64,000 bases of DNA from Neoaquamicrobium microcysteis (GCF_008180155.1 NZ_VSZS01000054.1:85474-149473), one strand, 5' to 3'. Positions 24,791-34,164 are shown, numbered from the stretch's first letter. Notes: generated from the sequence alone by a model not told the origin. Translations and numbers: made by a program.

Positions 24791-25450
24791 GTGATCCGCT
24801 TCGAGAATGTCGGCCTCAGATACGGTATGGGCCCGGAAATCCTCCGGGACATCACCTTCGACCTGCCGGAGCGCTCGTTCCAGTTTCTCAGCGGGCCGTC
24901 GGGCGCGGGCAAGACCACGCTGCTGCGGCTGCTGTTCCTGTCGCTCAAGCCGACGCGCGGACTGATCAACGTGTTCGGCAAGGACCGGGCGCGAATCACG
25001 CGCCGCGAGTTGCCGATGCTGCGCCGCCGGATCGGCGTCGTGTTCCAGGATTTCCGGCTGCTCGAACACATGACGACCTACGAGAACGTCGCGCTGCCCT
25101 TGCGCGTGCGCGGCCGCGATGAGGCGAGCTATCGCTCCGACGTGATCGAGCTGCTCAAATGGGTGGGGCTGGGAGAGCGCATGCATGTGCTGCCGCCGGT
25201 GCTCTCCGGCGGCGAGAAGCAGCGCGCGGCGATTGCCCGCGCGCTCATCGAACAGCCCGAAATCCTGCTTGCCGACGAGCCGACCGGCAATGTCGATCCG
25301 CCGCTGGCGCGCCGTCTGCTGCGGCTCTTTCTCGAACTCAACCGGCTGGGCACGGCGGTCGTCATCGCAACCCACGATCTCGGGCTGATGGAGCAGGTGG
25401 ACGCGCGCCGCATGATCCTCGACGGCGGCAGGCTGGAAATCCATGACTGA
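24791..25450 (+). CDS. ftsE: Cell division ATP-binding protein FtsE
   Basis: ATPase of the FtsEX complex that controls septal peptidoglycan hydrolysis. 219 residues: Walker A GPSGAGKTT (35-43), Q-loop VVFQDFRLLEH, signature LSGGEKQR, Walker B LLADEPTGN, switch His in ATHD. GTG 24791 with AAGGA just upstream is the start; longer frames read through unrelated sequence. It overlaps ftsX by 8 bp. Confidence 0.94.
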   Translation: MIRFENVGLRYGMGPEILRDITFDLPERSFQFLSGPSGAGKTTLLRLLFLSLKPTRGLINVFGKDRARITRRELPMLRRRIGVVFQDFRLLEHMTTYENVALPLRVRGRDEASYRSDVIELLKWVGLGERMHVLPPVLSGGEKQRAAIARALIEQPEILLADEPTGNVDPPLARRLLRLFLELNRLGTAVVIATHDLGLMEQVDARRMILDGGRLEIHD

Positions 25451-26429
25451 GGCCTATTCCAGCGACGCACAGGCCGCAGCCCAATCCGCGCCGGCGAGGG
25501 CCGAGCGGGCGCCGCGCAAGGCCGCGCCCATCGTGCCGCCGCGCAACGTCGCGGGCAGCGCGCTCATCCTCGTCATCGCCATCATGACGTTCCTGTCGTG
25601 CCTGACGCTGGGGGCTGTCACGCTGGTGCGCGACACGGCGGCGACATGGCAGACGCAGATCGCGCGCGAGGCCACCATCCAGATCAAGCCCGCCGAGGGC
25701 TTCGACATGGAGGCGGCGCTGGCCACCGCGCAGCGCATCGCTGCCGGTTTCTCAGGCGTGCGCTCGGCGGCCGTGGTCAACCGCGAGGCGACCGTCAGGC
25801 TGCTCGAGCCGTGGCTGGGCTCGGGCCTCGATCTGGACGAACTGCCGGTGCCGCGCCTCGTCATCGTCACCATCGATCCGGCCTCCCCGCCTGATTTTTC
25901 CGCGCTGCGCACGGCGCTTTCGGCCGAGGTGCCGCAGGCGACGCTGGACGACCATCGCACCTGGGTGGACAGGCTGGTCGCCATGGCCAACACCACCGTG
26001 ACCATCGGCATATCCGTGCTGGTGCTGATGCTGTCGGCCACCGTGCTTTCCGTGGTGTTCGCCACGCGGGGCGCCATGGCCGGCAACGACCATATCATCG
26101 AGGTGCTGCACTTCGTCGGGGCCGAGGCCCGCTTCATCGCAGGCGAGTTCCGCCGGCATTTTCTTTTCACGGGCATGAAGGGTGCGCTGGCAGGCGGGCT
26201 CGCCGCGACCATCGTCTTCATCGTGTTTTCATGGTGGTCGTCGCGCAACATGGCCACGCCGCAGGCCGACCAGGCCACGGCGCTGTTCGGCAATTTCGCG
26301 ATCGGGGCGACAGGCTATCTCGGCGTCGCGCTCGTCGTGCTGGCCGTGGGCGGGCTGACGGCGGCCACCTCGCATCTCACCGTCGTGTCCTATCTGGGCG
26401 ATATCGACGCCCGCCATCACGAGGGCTGA
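25443..26429 (+). CDS. ftsX: Cell division protein FtsX
   Basis: Integral membrane partner of FtsE. 328 residues: cytoplasmic Ala/Pro-rich N-terminus, TM1 about 39-61, a periplasmic domain of about 120 residues, and three further TM segments (about 182-203, 242-265, 285-310). The conserved C-terminal region VLHFVGAEARFIAGEFRRHFL precedes TM3. The 8-bp overlap with ftsE indicates translational coupling. Confidence 0.93.
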   Translation: MTEAYSSDAQAAAQSAPARAERAPRKAAPIVPPRNVAGSALILVIAIMTFLSCLTLGAVTLVRDTAATWQTQIAREATIQIKPAEGFDMEAALATAQRIAAGFSGVRSAAVVNREATVRLLEPWLGSGLDLDELPVPRLVIVTIDPASPPDFSALRTALSAEVPQATLDDHRTWVDRLVAMANTTVTIGISVLVLMLSATVLSVVFATRGAMAGNDHIIEVLHFVGAEARFIAGEFRRHFLFTGMKGALAGGLAATIVFIVFSWWSSRNMATPQADQATALFGNFAIGATGYLGVALVVLAVGGLTAATSHLTVVSYLGDIDARHHEG

Positions 26430-26519
26430 GGCGGTGGGCGGCGAACCGTCGCAGGTGGCAAGGGGCGTGCCGCATAATCGCGCTTTGCAGCGCCCCATTT
26501 CGCGGTTAACCATTACACC

Positions 26520-27227
26520 ATGAAGGGGCCACGGAAGATGGACACGCCGCCCGCAGCGGCGCGCGCAGGCATTGGCACGAAAGGGCGCTGGCGCGGCCTC
26601 CGCTTGGCTGCGGCCTGTTTCGTGGTGCTCGTGGGCTGCGGCATGGCGTTCCTTGGCGGGTTCGCGGCCTTCGCGACGCACGTGGCGCGGCTTTCCACCC
26701 CTGCCGAACAGACCGACGCCGACGCCATCATCGTGCTGACCGGCGGAGAGAAGCGCCTCGACGCCGCGCTCGACCTGCTCCAGTCGGGCAAGGGCCAGCG
26801 TCTGCTCATCTCCGGCGCACACCCCGATGCGCGGCTGGTCGATATCCAGCGCGCCACCGGCGGCGATGCCGGGCTGTTTTCCTGCTGCGTCGACATCGAT
26901 TATGCGGCGCTCGACACGATCGGCAACGCCGAGGAGAGCGCCAAATGGGTGACCAGCCACGCCTATGGCAGCGTCATTGTGGTGACGAACAACTACCACA
27001 TGCCCCGCAGCCTGCTGGAGCTCAAGCGCATGGTGGGCGACACGCTGCTGCTGCCCTATCCCGTGGTCAACACCAAGCTCGACGGCGGCGAGTGGATGAC
27101 CAACAAGGCCGCGCTGCGCGTGCTGTTCACCGAATATGCCAAATATCTGGCGGCCGTCGCGCGCGTGGCCCTACCACGGCTTGGTTCCGAGCCGGTCGAG
27201 GTCCTCGAGGCGTCCGCCGGCGGGTGA
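26520..27227 (+). CDS. YdcF/DUF218-family membrane protein
   Basis: A 235-residue protein with one N-terminal membrane segment (about 29-53) followed by a DUF218 domain: DADAIIVLTGGEKRLDAAL, LLISGAH, NAEESAKWV and VIVVTNNYHMPRS. DUF218 proteins such as SanA, ElyC and YdcF act in envelope integrity; no reaction is established. ATG 26520 is used; ATG 26538 is possible. It lies between ftsX and plsC on the same strand, so it may belong to an envelope-related transcript. Confidence 0.84.
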   Translation: MKGPRKMDTPPAAARAGIGTKGRWRGLRLAAACFVVLVGCGMAFLGGFAAFATHVARLSTPAEQTDADAIIVLTGGEKRLDAALDLLQSGKGQRLLISGAHPDARLVDIQRATGGDAGLFSCCVDIDYAALDTIGNAEESAKWVTSHAYGSVIVVTNNYHMPRSLLELKRMVGDTLLLPYPVVNTKLDGGEWMTNKAALRVLFTEYAKYLAAVARVALPRLGSEPVEVLEASAGG

Positions 27228-27298
27228 GGCGCGGCATTTGCCTTTGCGCCCGCTTCGTGTAACCACGATCCGCACGACAATCCCTCAGGCCGGTCATC

Positions 27299-28096
27299 AT
27301 GCTCGTCGTCCGATCGTTGGCGTTCAACGTCGCCTTCTATCTCGCCCTCATCGTCCAGATGCTGTTCTGGACGCCGTATTATTTCCTCGCCCCGCGCCAT
27401 GCCGCCTGGTTCGTGCCCAAGTTCTGGGCGCGTTCGAGCCTGAAGCTGCAGGAATGGATCGCCGGCACGAAAAGCCATATCGAAGGCATGGAAAACCTGC
27501 CCGACGGCCCGTTCATCCTCGCGCCCAAGCACCAGTCATTCTGGGACACGATCGCGTTCTTTCCCTACCTGCGCGACCCGGTCTACATCCTCAAGCGCGA
27601 GCTGATGTGGATACCGTTCTTCGGCTGGTATGTCGGCAAGATGAAGATGATCCCGATCCATCGCGGCAGCCGCTCCAAGGCGCTCAAGCAAGCGCTCGTC
27701 GTTGCCAAAGAGCGGATGGCCGACAACCGGCAGCTCATCATCTATCCCGAAGGCACGAGGCGCGCGCCCGGCGACGAGCCGGCCTACAAATGGGGGATCG
27801 TGGAGATCTACGCCGCGCTGGGCGTGCCGGTTGTGCCCGTCGCCCATGTCGCCGGGCTTTACTGGCCGCGCCGCAAGTTCCTGCGCTTTCCCGGCACCAT
27901 CCACGCCCGCTTCCTGCCGCCCATCGAGGCGGGGCTGGAAAAGGACGAGTTCATGGCGCGGCTGGTGCGCGAGACGGAGGCCGCCTGCGACGAACTGCTG
28001 GTGGAAGCGGCCCGCTCGGAAAACCCGCCGCATTTTCCGCCCACTGCCGTCCGGCGGCTCAGGGAACTGGGCGTGGAGCCGCCTGTACAGTCCTGA
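27299..28096 (+). CDS. plsC: 1-acyl-sn-glycerol-3-phosphate acyltransferase
   Basis: Acylates lysophosphatidic acid to phosphatidic acid in phospholipid synthesis. 265 residues: N-terminal membrane segment (about 5-30), the catalytic HX4D motif as KHQSFWDT (His78, Asp83), and the substrate motif YPEGTRR (149-155). ATG 27299. Its last 38 bp overlap the convergent gamma-glutamylcyclotransferase gene. Confidence 0.92.
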   Translation: MLVVRSLAFNVAFYLALIVQMLFWTPYYFLAPRHAAWFVPKFWARSSLKLQEWIAGTKSHIEGMENLPDGPFILAPKHQSFWDTIAFFPYLRDPVYILKRELMWIPFFGWYVGKMKMIPIHRGSRSKALKQALVVAKERMADNRQLIIYPEGTRRAPGDEPAYKWGIVEIYAALGVPVVPVAHVAGLYWPRRKFLRFPGTIHARFLPPIEAGLEKDEFMARLVRETEAACDELLVEAARSENPPHFPPTAVRRLRELGVEPPVQS

Positions 28097-28604
28097 CGCG
28101 TTCGCCGACCCGCTCCAGCCAGTGGTCGCGGATGCCCAGCGCACGCAGATGCTCCAGCGTGTTCAGCACGTAATCCTCGTTGGCGCCCGATTGTCCGACC
28201 GCGCCTGAAACGGCGCGCGCAGCCTCGTCCACGTCGATCTGTCCGGCATACTGGAGATGCTGCCGGTCGACCACATAAGTCACCGCGCTGACCGTCTCGC
28301 CGCTGTCGAGGCGCACGGGGAGCCTTTTTTCCAGATAGACGTTGGTCACCAGTTCGCGTTCGCGCAGATACGCCATCACCTCGCCCGACAGGTCGTCTGG
28401 AACCCGGAAGGCGAGGCCGAGGCACGAGCCGCCCCTGTCCAGCCCGAGTACGAGGCCAGGCCGGTCCGGTGTGCCGCGATGGACGTGCGAGCGCACGCAC
28501 AGGGCGCGCCTGTAACCCATCAGGCGCGCGCGGTGCGTTTCGGTATGGGCGAAACCCGGCCGCCACATCAGCGAGCCATAGCCAAAGACCCAAAAATCGC
28601 CCAT
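28059..28604 (-). CDS. ChaC-type gamma-glutamylcyclotransferase
   Basis: A 181-residue protein of the ChaC family that cleaves glutathione or other gamma-glutamyl peptides to 5-oxoproline. The nucleotide-free signature VFGYGSLMW (6-14), GLAFRVP and the catalytic Glu in MAYLRERE are visible. ATG 28604 places the signature at the normal N-terminal position; the longer frame to 28709 would add unrelated sequence. Its 3' end overlaps plsC on the opposite strand. Confidence 0.88.
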   Translation of the reverse strand: MGDFWVFGYGSLMWRPGFAHTETHRARLMGYRRALCVRSHVHRGTPDRPGLVLGLDRGGSCLGLAFRVPDDLSGEVMAYLRERELVTNVYLEKRLPVRLDSGETVSAVTYVVDRQHLQYAGQIDVDEAARAVSGAVGQSGANEDYVLNTLEHLRALGIRDHWLERVGERVRTVQAAPRPVP

Positions 28605-28699
28605 ATCGGCAAACCAGATTCGAAAGGCCGACTGCCGCCGGCAGGCCAGATTCGTTACCGGCAATCCGCCGGTGGCCGAGGGGTAGCGAGAGCAGGTGC

Positions 28700-29692
28700 A
28701 TGGCGTCAAGCGGCGAGAAGAAAACCAACTATGCGAGGCGCTTCTTCTGGTTCGCCGTCGCGATCCTGCTTGCGGGCGGGCTCTATACGGCCGGCTGGTT
28801 CTATGCCGCCGAAAGGCTGGAGGAGCAGGTCAACGCCAATGTCGCCGCGCTGAACACCGGTGGTCGGCGTGCGAGCTGCGAGAATGTCGAGGCGCGCGGC
28901 TACCCCTTCCGCATCGGCGTGTTCTGCCGTTCCGTGATGTTCGAGGACGCGCGTGGCGGCGTCTCCTTCAGGGCGCGGCAGTTGCGTTCGGCCGCGCAGG
29001 TCTATGCGCCTTACCACATCATCGGTGAACTCGACGGCCCGGCCACGCTTGAAGCGCCTGGGCTCAACGCGCTCGACCTGGAATGGGCCAGCCTGCGGTC
29101 GAGCGTCCGGCTGGCCTCGCCACTGCCGGAGCGGGTTTCGATGGAGGCCAGCGATCTGGTCGTCCGGCGCAATGAAACCGGCGATGCCTCGCCGCTTCTG
29201 GCGCAGGCCGGGACGTTCGAGTTTCACATGCGCCCGCTCGGTGACGATCTCGATCTGGCCGCCCGCTTTTCCGGCCTGCTGCTCGATGCCGAACTGACGG
29301 GCACCGACGCCATCCCCGCGCTGGACGGTCTGGTCGACATCTCGCTGACCGAAGGTGTCCTGCCAAATGTATCGGGCAGGGGATTGCGCGGCCGGTCGGG
29401 CACGATCCGCACCATCACGGTGTCCACTCCGGACGGCGCGGGCGCGACCGTCAGCGGGCCCGTCTCCGTGGACGATGAAGGCCTGATCGATGCACGGCTG
29501 GATGTGACACTGCGCGAACCGGAGGCGCTGGCCGGGCTTCTCGGCGACCTGATGCCCGAATCGCGCCGCGAAATAGAGCTCAGCCTTTCCGGCCTCGCGA
29601 TGATGGGCGATGCGCCGACGCTGCCGCTGGTGATCGACAAGAGCCGGATGCGGCTGGGCTTCCTGTCGCTGGGCTCGATCCCGCCTCTGTGA
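28700..29692 (+). CDS. DUF2125 domain-containing protein
   Basis: A 330-residue protein with an N-terminal membrane anchor (about 14-36) and an AsmA/DUF2125-like beta-rich periplasmic region; the CENVEARGYPFRIGVFCRSV stretch with paired Cys is typical of DUF2125. The family is widespread in Alphaproteobacteria without known function; an envelope role is suspected from the anchor. ATG 28700 chosen because it directly precedes the anchor. It is divergent from the ChaC gene with 95 bp between starts and convergent with tyrC. Confidence 0.82.
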   Translation: MASSGEKKTNYARRFFWFAVAILLAGGLYTAGWFYAAERLEEQVNANVAALNTGGRRASCENVEARGYPFRIGVFCRSVMFEDARGGVSFRARQLRSAAQVYAPYHIIGELDGPATLEAPGLNALDLEWASLRSSVRLASPLPERVSMEASDLVVRRNETGDASPLLAQAGTFEFHMRPLGDDLDLAARFSGLLLDAELTGTDAIPALDGLVDISLTEGVLPNVSGRGLRGRSGTIRTITVSTPDGAGATVSGPVSVDDEGLIDARLDVTLREPEALAGLLGDLMPESRREIELSLSGLAMMGDAPTLPLVIDKSRMRLGFLSLGSIPPL

Positions 29693-29708
29693 CGGCCGGA
29701 ACGGGCGT

Positions 29709-30644
29709 TCAGTTCTTTTCCGGGTGCGCGGCGACGAAGCGGCCGAAGTCCGGTGCGTCCACTTCCTGCCCGGCCTCGATGATCGAGCGGCGCACGGCGC
29801 GGGTGCGGGTGAAAAGCTCGAAAAGCTTGTCTCCATCACCCCAGCGGATCGCCCGCTGCAACGATGCGAGGTCTTCCGAAAAGCGCGACAGCATCTCCAG
29901 GATCGCATCCTTGTTGTGCAGGCACACGTCGCGCCACATCGTCGGGTCCGAAGCCGCCAGACGGGTGAAATCGCGGAAGCCCGAGGCCGAATATTTGATG
30001 ACTTCGGACTTGGTCACGGTTTGGAGATCGTCTGCCGTGCCGACGATGTTGTAGGCGATGATGTGCGGCAGATGCGACACCATCGCCAGCACCATGTCGT
30101 GGTGTTCCGGGTCCATCGTGTCGATGTTCGATCCGCAGGCGCGCCAGAAGGCGGCCAGCCGTTCCACTGCCTCCGGCTCCGCGCCTTCGGGCGGAGTAAG
30201 GATGCACCAGCGGTTCTCGAAGAGCTCCGCGAAGCCCGCGTCGGGGCCGGATTTTTCCGTACCCGCCAACGGGTGGCCGGGAATGAAATGCACATGCGGC
30301 GGCATGTGCGGCTGCATCTGCGCGATTACCGACGCCTTGGTAGAGCCAACGTCGGTGACGATCGCGCCGGGCTTCAGCGCCGGCGCGATCCGCTCGGCCA
30401 CCGCGCCCGACGAGCCGACCGGCACGGAGACGATGACGAGGTCGGCGTCCTTCACAGCCTCGGCCGCGTCGGTCGTGTATCGATCGCCGAGCGCCAGTTC
30501 CTGTGCACGCGCCAGCGTCCCGGCGCTGCGGGTGGAGACGACGATCTCGCCGGCAAGCCCCTCGCGCCGGATGACGCGGGCAAGCGAGGAGCCGATGAGG
30601 CCGATGCCGATGAGGGCGATCCTGTCGAACATTTTCTCGGGCAT
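29709..30644 (-). CDS. tyrC: Prephenate/arogenate (cyclohexadienyl) dehydrogenase
   Basis: NAD(P)-dependent oxidation of prephenate or arogenate for tyrosine synthesis. 311 residues. NAD-binding GIGLIGSS (13-20), the conserved VTDVGSTKA, the catalytic-site HPLAGTEKSG and MVSHLPHIIAY are all present. No regulatory ACT domain follows, consistent with the TyrC subtype of rhizobia. It starts 3 bp after the hisC-type gene and is co-transcribed. Confidence 0.92.
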   Translation of the reverse strand: MPEKMFDRIALIGIGLIGSSLARVIRREGLAGEIVVSTRSAGTLARAQELALGDRYTTDAAEAVKDADLVIVSVPVGSSGAVAERIAPALKPGAIVTDVGSTKASVIAQMQPHMPPHVHFIPGHPLAGTEKSGPDAGFAELFENRWCILTPPEGAEPEAVERLAAFWRACGSNIDTMDPEHHDMVLAMVSHLPHIIAYNIVGTADDLQTVTKSEVIKYSASGFRDFTRLAASDPTMWRDVCLHNKDAILEMLSRFSEDLASLQRAIRWGDGDKLFELFTRTRAVRRSIIEAGQEVDAPDFGRFVAAHPEKN

Positions 30645-30647
30645 GGG

Positions 30648-31751
30648 TCAGGCTTTCAGGAACTCGGCAAGGGCGGCTACAACGCCGCGATTGGCTTCCT
30701 CGGTGCCGATGCTCATGCGCAGCGCATTCGGGAAGCCGTAGGCGGAAACGCGGCGCAGCAGATAGCCGCGCGCCGCCAGATACGCGTCGGCCGCCGCCGC
30801 CGAATATCGCTCGTCCTGCGGGAAGTGGATCAGGATGAAATTGGTGACGCTGGGCGTCACGCGCAGGCCAAGCTTCTCCAGTTCCTCGCTCGTCCAGCGC
30901 AGCCAGTGCTCGTTGTGGCTGACGGAGCGCTCGACATGGTCGCGGTCGTCGAGGGCGGCGACGCCTGCCGCGATGGCCACCGCGTTGACGTTGAACGGAT
31001 CGCGGATGCGTTCCAGCGCATCGATGATATGCGAGGGCGCGTAAATCCAGCCGATCCGCGCGCCGCCAAGCCCGTAGGCCTTGGAGAAGGTGCGGGTCAT
31101 CACCACGTTCTCGTTGCCGGCTACCAGTTCCACCCCGGCCTCGTAGTCGTTCCGGCGCACGAACTCGGCATAGGCCGCGTCGATGACCAGCAGGACGTTC
31201 TTCGGCAGTCCGGCGTGCAGGCGGCGGATTTCCTCGAACGGAAGATACGTGCCGGTCGGGTTGTTCGGGTTGGTGAGGTAGACGATACGCGTCCTGTCGG
31301 TCACCGCGGCGAGGATCGAATCCACGTCGCTACGCTCATCGGTTTCCTTTGCGGCCACCGGCGTCGCGCCGACGGCGCGGATGTAGATCGGATAGGCGAG
31401 GAAGCCGTGCGCGCTGTAGATGCCCTCTTCGCCCTCGCCGACATAGGCGCGGGCTAGAAGCGCAAGCGCCTCGTCGGAGCCGTTGAAGATCATGATGTTG
31501 GCCACGTTCAGCCCGTGCCTTGCGGCGAGCGCCTCGCGCAGCCGTGTGGCGGCACCGTCCGGATAGAGCTGGAGGTTTGCCGCCACCGCGCGGGCAGCTT
31601 CCACCGCGTGTGGCGAGGGGCCGAGCGGGTTCTCGTTGGCGGAGAGCTTGTGCACCTTCGCCACGCCTTGCGGCGCATGGCTCTTGCCGGGAACGTAGGC
31701 GTCGATCTCCATCACGCCGGGGCGGGGCTGCGGGCGAAATTGGGTGCTCAT
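30648..31751 (-). CDS. hisC: Histidinol-phosphate / aromatic aminotransferase
   Basis: PLP-dependent class I/II aminotransferase, 367 residues. PLP-binding Lys in [15 protein letters not shown] (near residue 224), NPNNPTGTY, and NENPLGPSP at the N-terminus match HisC. Its pairing with tyrC suggests it may serve aromatic amino-acid transamination as well as histidine synthesis. ATG 31751; the SAM-II riboswitch for metA begins 84 bp upstream on the other strand. Confidence 0.9.
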   Translation of the reverse strand: MSTQFRPQPRPGVMEIDAYVPGKSHAPQGVAKVHKLSANENPLGPSPHAVEAARAVAANLQLYPDGAATRLREALAARHGLNVANIMIFNGSDEALALLARAYVGEGEEGIYSAHGFLAYPIYIRAVGATPVAAKETDERSDVDSILAAVTDRTRIVYLTNPNNPTGTYLPFEEIRRLHAGLPKNVLLVIDAAYAEFVRRNDYEAGVELVAGNENVVMTRTFSKAYGLGGARIGWIYAPSHIIDALERIRDPFNVNAVAIAAGVAALDDRDHVERSVSHNEHWLRWTSEELEKLGLRVTPSVTNFILIHFPQDERYSAAAADAYLAARGYLLRRVSAYGFPNALRMSIGTEEANRGVVAALAEFLKA

Positions 31752-31835
31752 GGGGACTATCCAGCTTTCAGGCCGCCTGCCTCTAGCAAGCTTTGCCATT
31801 GACGCAAAGGGCAGGCAGTCCTAAAAGCTGGCGAT

Positions 31836-31890
31836 CCCGTGGTGATTTGGCCGGTCGGCTTGCAGCCACGTAAAACAAATTGCTAAAGGG
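31836..31890 (+). ncRNA. SAM-II riboswitch aptamer upstream of metA
   Basis: The sequence contains the SAM-II core: CGTGG (31838-31842) followed by TGATTTGG, CCGGTCGGCTTGCAG, then pairing strand CCACG (31866-31870), TAAAACAA and the pseudoknot strand GCTAAAGG. This arrangement is the one I recall from metA leaders of Rhizobium and Agrobacterium. It ends 70 bp before the metA ATG, and an intrinsic terminator lies in between. Confidence 0.88.
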
Positions 31891-31912
31891 CCGTTTGCAA
31901 CAAGTCCGTTGG

Positions 31913-31944
31913 GACCGGCCGCGATTCCGCCGCCGGTCTTTTTT
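31913..31944 (+). terminator. Intrinsic terminator between the SAM-II aptamer and metA
   Basis: GACCGGC (31913-31919) pairs with GCCGGTC (31932-31938), followed by TTTTTT. Placed 16 bp before the metA ATG, it is probably the riboswitch expression platform rather than the end of an upstream gene, since no gene precedes it on this strand. Confidence 0.8.
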
Positions 31945-31960
31945 GTCTGGAGTGTTTGCA

Positions 31961-32899
31961 ATGCCTATCAAGATCCCCGACCAGCTGCCCGCCCGCGACG
32001 TGCTCGTGCGCGAGGGCGTATCGGTGATGGGCGAGCAGACGGCGCTGCGGCAGGACATAAGGCCGCTGCAGATCGGCCTTCTCAACCTGATGCCCAACAA
32101 GATCCGCACCGAGACGCAGTTCGCCCGCCTCATCGGCGCGACGCCGCTGCAGGTCGAGCTGACGCTCATCCGTATCGGCAATCACAAGGCCAAGAACACG
32201 CCGGAAGACCATCTCATCACCTTCTACCAGACGTGGGAGGAGGTGAAGGACCGGCGGTTCGACGGCTTCATCATCACCGGCGCGCCGATCGAGCTGCTGC
32301 CGTTCGAGACGGTCGGATACTGGGAGGAACTCGAGAAGATCTTGGACTGGACGACGACCAACGTCCACTCCTCGTTCTTCATCTGCTGGGGGGCGATGGC
32401 TGCCGCCTGGCACTTCCACCGCGTGCCGAAATACACGCTGGAGAAGAAGGCGTTCGGCGTGTTCCGCCACACCAACAACGCGCCCGCTTCACCCTATCTT
32501 ACTGGTTTTTCAGACGATTTCGCCATTCCCGTCTCGCGCTGGACCGAGGTGCGCTCGGCCGACATTCCGGCCGATAGCGGGCTGGAACTGCTGATGGAGT
32601 CCGAGGCCACCGGGCCGTGCATGCTCTCGGAAAAGGCGGGCAACCGGCTCTACATGTTCAACCACATCGAGTACGATTCCACCTCTCTGAAGGAGGAGTA
32701 CGACCGCGACGTGGCCGCCGGAACGCCGATCGACATCCCGCACGAATACTACCCCGACGACGATCCGAGCCGGCCGCCGCTCAACCGGTGGCGCTCTCAC
32801 GCGCATCTCCTGTTCGGCAACTGGATCAACCAGGTCTACCAGACCACGACATACGATTTCGTCGCGCCGGCGGAGACGCAGCACTCGGCGGTTGCGTAA
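31961..32899 (+). CDS. metA: Homoserine O-acyltransferase (MetA), acetyl-CoA type by residue 111
   Basis: First committed step of methionine synthesis: acylates homoserine. 312 residues. Catalytic Cys142 in [11 protein letters not shown] and His235/Glu237 in FNHIEYD fall at the family's exact numbering. Residue 111, which sets donor choice, is Glu (GAPIE); Glu111 enzymes use acetyl-CoA, whereas the E. coli succinyl enzyme has Gly. The gene should therefore be read as homoserine O-acetyltransferase. ATG 31961 has GGAG upstream. Regulation by the SAM-II riboswitch and terminator in its leader is clear. Confidence 0.95.
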   Translation: MPIKIPDQLPARDVLVREGVSVMGEQTALRQDIRPLQIGLLNLMPNKIRTETQFARLIGATPLQVELTLIRIGNHKAKNTPEDHLITFYQTWEEVKDRRFDGFIITGAPIELLPFETVGYWEELEKILDWTTTNVHSSFFICWGAMAAAWHFHRVPKYTLEKKAFGVFRHTNNAPASPYLTGFSDDFAIPVSRWTEVRSADIPADSGLELLMESEATGPCMLSEKAGNRLYMFNHIEYDSTSLKEEYDRDVAAGTPIDIPHEYYPDDDPSRPPLNRWRSHAHLLFGNWINQVYQTTTYDFVAPAETQHSAVA

Positions 32900-32902
32900 A
32901 AA

Positions 32903-33406
32903 CTAAGGCGTCACGCGCCGGAGCTTTTCCCAGCGCCTGATCGCGCGCTCGCGTTTGAGCCGCGACAGGCGCTGCAGCCAGAATATGCCGCCAAGCTGGT
33001 CCACCTCGTGCTGGATGCAGGTGGCAAGGAAACCTGACGCGTTTTCAACGGCTTGCGTGCCGTCGAGCGTCTGGTAGCGGACGCGGATATGGGCCGGCCG
33101 CTCGATCTCGTCGGTGATGCCGGGCATCGAGACGCTGCCCTCGACGTGGCGCTGGGTCTCGCTCGAAAACTCCTCGATTACGGGGTTTACGTAGACGCGC
33201 ACCCTATCATCCCCGGCAAGCTGAATGACGGCGATGGACCCAAGCTCGCCTATATGCGGCCCGGTTATGCCGACGCCGGGCGCAGCGCGCATGGTTTCGA
33301 GCAGATCGTCGGCCAGCGCGCGCAGATCGTCGTCGAAACGGACGATGGGCGCACAGACCGTGCGGAGCGCATTATCGGGGTATCGGACGATCGGGCGTAT
33401 CGCCAC
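32903..33406 (-). CDS. Peptide deformylase-like protein lacking metal ligands
   Basis: A 167-residue protein with the overall peptide deformylase plan, but all three catalytic motifs are altered: GVGITGPHIG (44-53) replaces GxGLAAPQ, EGSVS (89-93) has Ser91 where the metal-binding Cys belongs, and HEVDQL (133-138) has Gln137 for the second metal His. Only His133 and Glu134 are kept. It is therefore unlikely to be an active deformylase. GTG 33406 with GGAGGG upstream is the start, 2 bp after the methyltransferase gene. Confidence 0.84.
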   Translation of the reverse strand: MAIRPIVRYPDNALRTVCAPIVRFDDDLRALADDLLETMRAAPGVGITGPHIGELGSIAVIQLAGDDRVRVYVNPVIEEFSSETQRHVEGSVSMPGITDEIERPAHIRVRYQTLDGTQAVENASGFLATCIQHEVDQLGGIFWLQRLSRLKRERAIRRWEKLRRVTP

Positions 33407-33408
33407 GG

Positions 33409-34164
33409 TCAGCCCTCCGTCGCGGGTTTTCGCATCGCTCTCGTCGCGCCCTGAGGCGACAGAACGGGCACGAAGACGCGGCGCGAGGAGCGGGCTGCGA
33501 CGGGCAGGCCCTGATAGAGACGTTTCTGCGCTTCCACGATGATGACGCCGGCGAAGATCGGCCAGAAGCGCCGGCCGGTCCGTTCCAGAAGCTGGTGAAG
33601 CCGCATCATCCAGCGCCGTTTGGACGGCGGGAAATGCAGGGCGTCGGACCACGCGCCGGGGGTGAAGTTGGTTTCGCGCAACAGGGTGTTGAGCTGCGAG
33701 CGGGAGAATGGCCGGCCGGTGCCGAAAGGCGTGTGCTCGAACCGGGCCCATATGCCGCGCCGGCTGGGCACGACGATCACCAGCCGGCCGCCCGGCGCCA
33801 GAACCCGCCAGATTTCCATCAGCGTTTCGCGCGGGTTTTCGGCGTGTTCCAGAGCATGGACGACCAGCATCCGGTCTATCGAGGAATCGAAAAGCGGCAG
33901 TTCCTCGTCGAACACCAGAGCGGTGGTGGAGGGGCCGCCGGCGGGCCAGTTCACCGCGCCCTGCAAGGCGGGCATGAAGGCGAAGACCCGGTCGGCATCG
34001 CTGCCGAAGCGCTCCAGCCAGGGCAGGGTATAGCCAAGCCCGACCAGCCTCTCGTTCGGCATCGAGGCCCAGACGGAAGACAGCGCCATGGCGATCGACC
34101 GCTCGGCCAGACGACCGAGCGTGGAAGCATAGAACGAGCGCAGATCGACGATGTCCGACAACAT
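33409..34164 (-). CDS. Class I SAM-dependent methyltransferase
   Basis: A 251-residue protein with a methyltransferase-11-like fold: LPLFDSSIDRMLVVHALEHAENP (motif post-II) and RVLAPGGRLVIVVPSRRG. The usual glycine-rich motif I is weak, which is common in this rhizobial group. A C-terminal basic stretch follows. The substrate is unknown. It is co-transcribed with the deformylase-like gene and divergent from gloB, with a 107-bp shared promoter region. Confidence 0.8.
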   Translation of the reverse strand: MLSDIVDLRSFYASTLGRLAERSIAMALSSVWASMPNERLVGLGYTLPWLERFGSDADRVFAFMPALQGAVNWPAGGPSTTALVFDEELPLFDSSIDRMLVVHALEHAENPRETLMEIWRVLAPGGRLVIVVPSRRGIWARFEHTPFGTGRPFSRSQLNTLLRETNFTPGAWSDALHFPPSKRRWMMRLHQLLERTGRRFWPIFAGVIIVEAQKRLYQGLPVAARSSRRVFVPVLSPQGATRAMRKPATEG

